64,000 nt of DNA from DASSFG01 sp035547915 (lineage in GTDB: Bacteria; Planctomycetota; Planctomycetia; Pirellulales; JAICIG01): NCBI GenBank assembly GCA_035547915.1, contig DASZTS010000086.1, forward strand, positions 32,590 through 96,589, written 5' to 3'. Below the pieces are notes generated by a model. The model saw only the letters and a program-made list of their open reading frames with translations, was not told where the DNA came from and searched no databases. Shown here one piece after another: positions 62,462-64,000 of this stretch. The position numbers were made by a program, and so were the translations under genes. Within the stretch, counting starts at the first letter, position 1. The number at the start of each line of letters is the position of its first letter.

Positions 62462-62677
62462 TCAGTCGTCGTACCAGTTCAGAACTGCGACACTTATGAC
62501 GACGTGCTGATCGCGAGTGACGAGGTTTTCGACCACGTCGCCAGCATTCACGTCCGAGAGCGGCGCATCGCGGTTTACGACGCGACCAAACCTGCTACTT
62601 CCATCAGGAAGAACAGGCATCGTCGTGCGGAGTCTCACATACGGCATATAAGTCTCCAATTCCAGTCGTAGTGTCAT
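62462..62677 (-). CDS. Small hypothetical protein (low certainty)
   Basis: About 71 residues from ATG 62677 (MTLRLELETYMPYVRLRTTM); a TTG at 62728 would overlap the stop of the upstream ORF. The sequence has balanced composition with a GSSRFGRVVNRDAPLSDVNA stretch, unlike typical GC-rich shadow ORFs. No family recognised. It lies downstream of the ORF ending at 62725, so the two may be a pair. Confidence 0.35.
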   Translation of the reverse strand: MTLRLELETYMPYVRLRTTMPVLPDGSSRFGRVVNRDAPLSDVNAGDVVENLVTRDQHVVISVAVLNWYDD

Positions 62678-62724
62678 CGGCCGCGTGTTCACATCAGATC
62701 CTGAATCTTCTCGACAGTGGCTTT

Positions 62725-63024
62725 TCAAATCGGAGATCTCCTTGGCGTCTCGGACGACGCTCGTATCGGAAACGGCCGATCAGCCAGCGCCAAGAACGCG
62801 TCGCGGACCTCGCGCGAGTAAAAATAATTGATGTTGAACGTCGGCTGGTCGAAGTCGATCGACGCAGGAATGCACGACGGGGGCGGTCGCTCGTGGGGAA
62901 CTGCTACCTCTAATAAACGTTCAGGCTGCCGGGAAGCGCGCGCTCTGGATTCGTTTTCGTCAATCCACGTTTGCATGCCTGCCGGAAGCGGAGGGCAAGC
63001 GACCGGTAGCGGTTGGCGATCCAT
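62725..63024 (-). CDS. Small hypothetical protein (low certainty)
   Basis: About 99 residues from ATG 63024 (MDRQPLPVACPPLPAG). Features: a Trp/Asp-rich beginning (GMQTWIDENESRARAS), then SCIPASIDFDQPTFNINYFY and SREVRDAFLALADRPFPIRA. It does not match a family I know. It is divergent from the small membrane protein at 63125 and possibly coupled to the ORF downstream (TTGA overlap at 62725-62728). Confidence 0.4.
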   Translation of the reverse strand: MDRQPLPVACPPLPAGMQTWIDENESRARASRQPERLLEVAVPHERPPPSCIPASIDFDQPTFNINYFYSREVRDAFLALADRPFPIRASSETPRRSPI

Positions 63025-63124
63025 ATCGACGACTCGCCCGCGTATCGAGGGAAGCCGTGTGACGGCGTCGGAGGCGGTCCTATCTGGATAGCACCGACGT
63101 GGCGCATCGCGATATGATGTCGCC

Positions 63125-63478
63125 ATGCCGCGACGATTTCAGTTCAGCTTGGGTGACGTGCTGCTCGCCACCGCGGTGGCGGCCGTCATCGCCGCGACGA
63201 TCGCCAGCAGGGAAGCGGTGGTCAGCTTCATCGCATTCTCTTTGCTGCTCATTTTCGTCCGGAGCAGGCCCGTTCTGTTCCGGCTCTGGATCATCACCGC
63301 GATCGGTTTCGGCAGCGGCGTGTTGACGGCCATGCTCTACCAGGCGATGGCCCAAGTCACCTTCATGTCGGACTTCCGGATGGCGAGCGATCAATTGGCC
63401 GGTTGGGGAGCCGGAATGGTTACCGGTGGATTCGTCGCCTGGCGATTATTTTTGATCAATCCGCCGCGCGATCCATGA
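63125..63478 (+). CDS. Small hypothetical membrane protein
   Basis: 117 residues. The N-terminus RRFQFSLGDVLLATAVAA is the RFQFSL-type beginning shared by many small planctomycete membrane proteins. Three probable helices: residues 10-45 (two, IAATIASREAVVSFIAFSLL region), 55-75 (LWIITAIGFGSGVLTAML), and 90-110 (WGAGMVTGGFVAWRLFLI). No enzymatic motif. Function unknown. Confidence 0.7.
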   Translation: MPRRFQFSLGDVLLATAVAAVIAATIASREAVVSFIAFSLLLIFVRSRPVLFRLWIITAIGFGSGVLTAMLYQAMAQVTFMSDFRMASDQLAGWGAGMVTGGFVAWRLFLINPPRDP

Positions 63479-63504
63479 GGCCCCGTCACGGCTTTGCCTA
63501 GTTG

Positions 63505-63690
63505 AAAGCCAAAGAGCTTTCTTGGCGTCGGCCACGGGCACGCGCATCACGCCCAACGGGTTTGGTTTCTCGGGCGCGCCGGTTCGACCGTCCAGCTTGC
63601 GCCACATTGCAGACAGCGCACTCGTTGGGTGCCGTTGCGGTTCTTGCCGTGCTTCTTTACTTGCTCGTGCCGACAGACGGGGGCGATCAT
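63505..63690 (-). pseudogene. IS1-type transposase N-terminal fragment, frameshifted
   Basis: Reading from 63690, MIAPVCRHEQVKKHGKNRNG continues to RVRCLQCGASWT, a Cys/His cluster (Cys6, His8, Cys26, Cys29) like the zinc-binding N-terminus of IS1-type transposases. The frame ends at a TGA, but homology appears to continue in the next frame (PLGVMRVPVADAKKALW, compare the PLGxMRxPxDKA region of IS1 transposases). A single-base frameshift near 63560 and loss of everything after about 60 residues mark it as a remnant. No IS1 ends were identified. Confidence 0.6.
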
Positions 63691-63804
63691 TGCCGTTTTC
63701 TCTTGTTGGGCTACGGCTGGTCGCTAGTGCTTTGTCAGGCCTAGGAATTGGGGTTGGTGATTTTGTCCAGATGGTGGATGCTGCATGGCACAAGGAGGTG
63801 TTCC

Positions 63805-64000
63805 ATGCAGAAGAAATATATCGTGCGGCTCACGAATGAGGAGCGCGCAGAGTTGGTTCAGGTTGTCAAAAAGTTGAAAGGTACCAGCCAGAAAGTGAAG
63901 CGGGCTCAGGTTTTGCTGAAGGCGGATGCAGACGGCCCAAATTGGACGGATCGGGAAATCGCAGAGGCGTTTGACTGCCGCATCCAAACGATCGAGAAGA
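63805..64000 (+). CDS. IS630-type transposase, 5' part (runs off the window)
   Basis: 65 codons to the window edge, starting MQKKYIVRLTNEERAELVQV; AAGGAGGTG lies five bases upstream. It continues KKLKGTSQKVKRAQVLLKAD, then NWTDREIAEAFDCRIQTIEK, a helix-turn-helix that matches the N-terminus of planctomycete and cyanobacterial IS630-family transposases. The DDE catalytic domain would lie beyond 64000. The 70 bp upstream probably contain the left inverted repeat of the element (around 63730-63760), but its limit cannot be fixed without the right end. Confidence 0.88.
   Translation, partial: MQKKYIVRLTNEERAELVQVVKKLKGTSQKVKRAQVLLKADADGPNWTDREIAEAFDCRIQTIEK

Noticed and set aside
1..64000. tRNA or rRNA genes
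   Set aside because: No T-loop GTTCRANYC with matching acceptor arms between genes and no rRNA-like conserved blocks were noticed by eye.

Overview
The window is a GC-rich bacterial chromosome segment, most probably from a planctomycete (Pirellulales-like). The main reasons are three sets of secreted DUF1549/DUF1553 and DUF1501 proteins, a sulfatase beside a formylglycine-generating enzyme, three Hanks-type Ser/Thr kinases with planctomycete-style architectures, a giant secreted protein with an LEERLVFA N-terminal motif, and a small WRYKF/GRWWYY secreted protein. This assignment rests on gene content alone. I found no rRNA, tRNA or CRISPR array.

Layout. 1-11.5 kb: DUF1553 and DUF1501 genes (two on +, then a lone DUF1501 gene on +, then a translationally coupled pair on -), with a peroxiredoxin-kinase fusion and two small secreted proteins among them. 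12-24 kb: housekeeping and cell-envelope genes. These are glnA behind a sigma-54-like promoter, msrA, a Na+/solute symporter, a four-gene minus-strand run (HExxH protein, nucleosidase, nitrilase-like hydrolase, ThuA-like), a membrane kinase, and a plsC-like/cdsA phospholipid pair. 24-35 kb: a peptidase-like protein, a coiled-coil protein, lysine 2,3-aminomutase with an Asn-Gly-His tail and a strong terminator, and a 2235-residue secreted repeat protein ending in Asn-rich RTX-like nonapeptides. 35-48.5 kb: a PHP-glycosyltransferase fusion, a sensor kinase, the sulfatase/FGE pair, and a four-gene minus-strand run starting with a GT9 glycosyltransferase. 48.5-63.5 kb: an orphan response regulator, an oxidoreductase, DUF1802, an amidase behind a perfect palindrome, Ppx/GppA, RibF, a polytopic membrane protein, TerC, a sugar-nucleotide epimerase, a possibly truncated jacalin-like protein, a cupin and a TPR-sulfotransferase. 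63.5-64 kb: a decayed IS1-type transposase fragment next to the 5' end of an IS630-type transposase.

The observations I think most deserve follow-up are: (1) a soluble 2-Cys peroxiredoxin fused to a non-RD Ser/Thr kinase (4047-5453), a candidate peroxide-sensing kinase; (2) a dispersed family of roughly 100-bp nested palindromes with AGAGC...GCTCT ends, present five times between genes, plus a related 70-bp element, which look like MITEs with no matching transposase in view; (3) the Asn-substituted RTX repeats of the giant surface protein; (4) the PHP-GT4 fusion.
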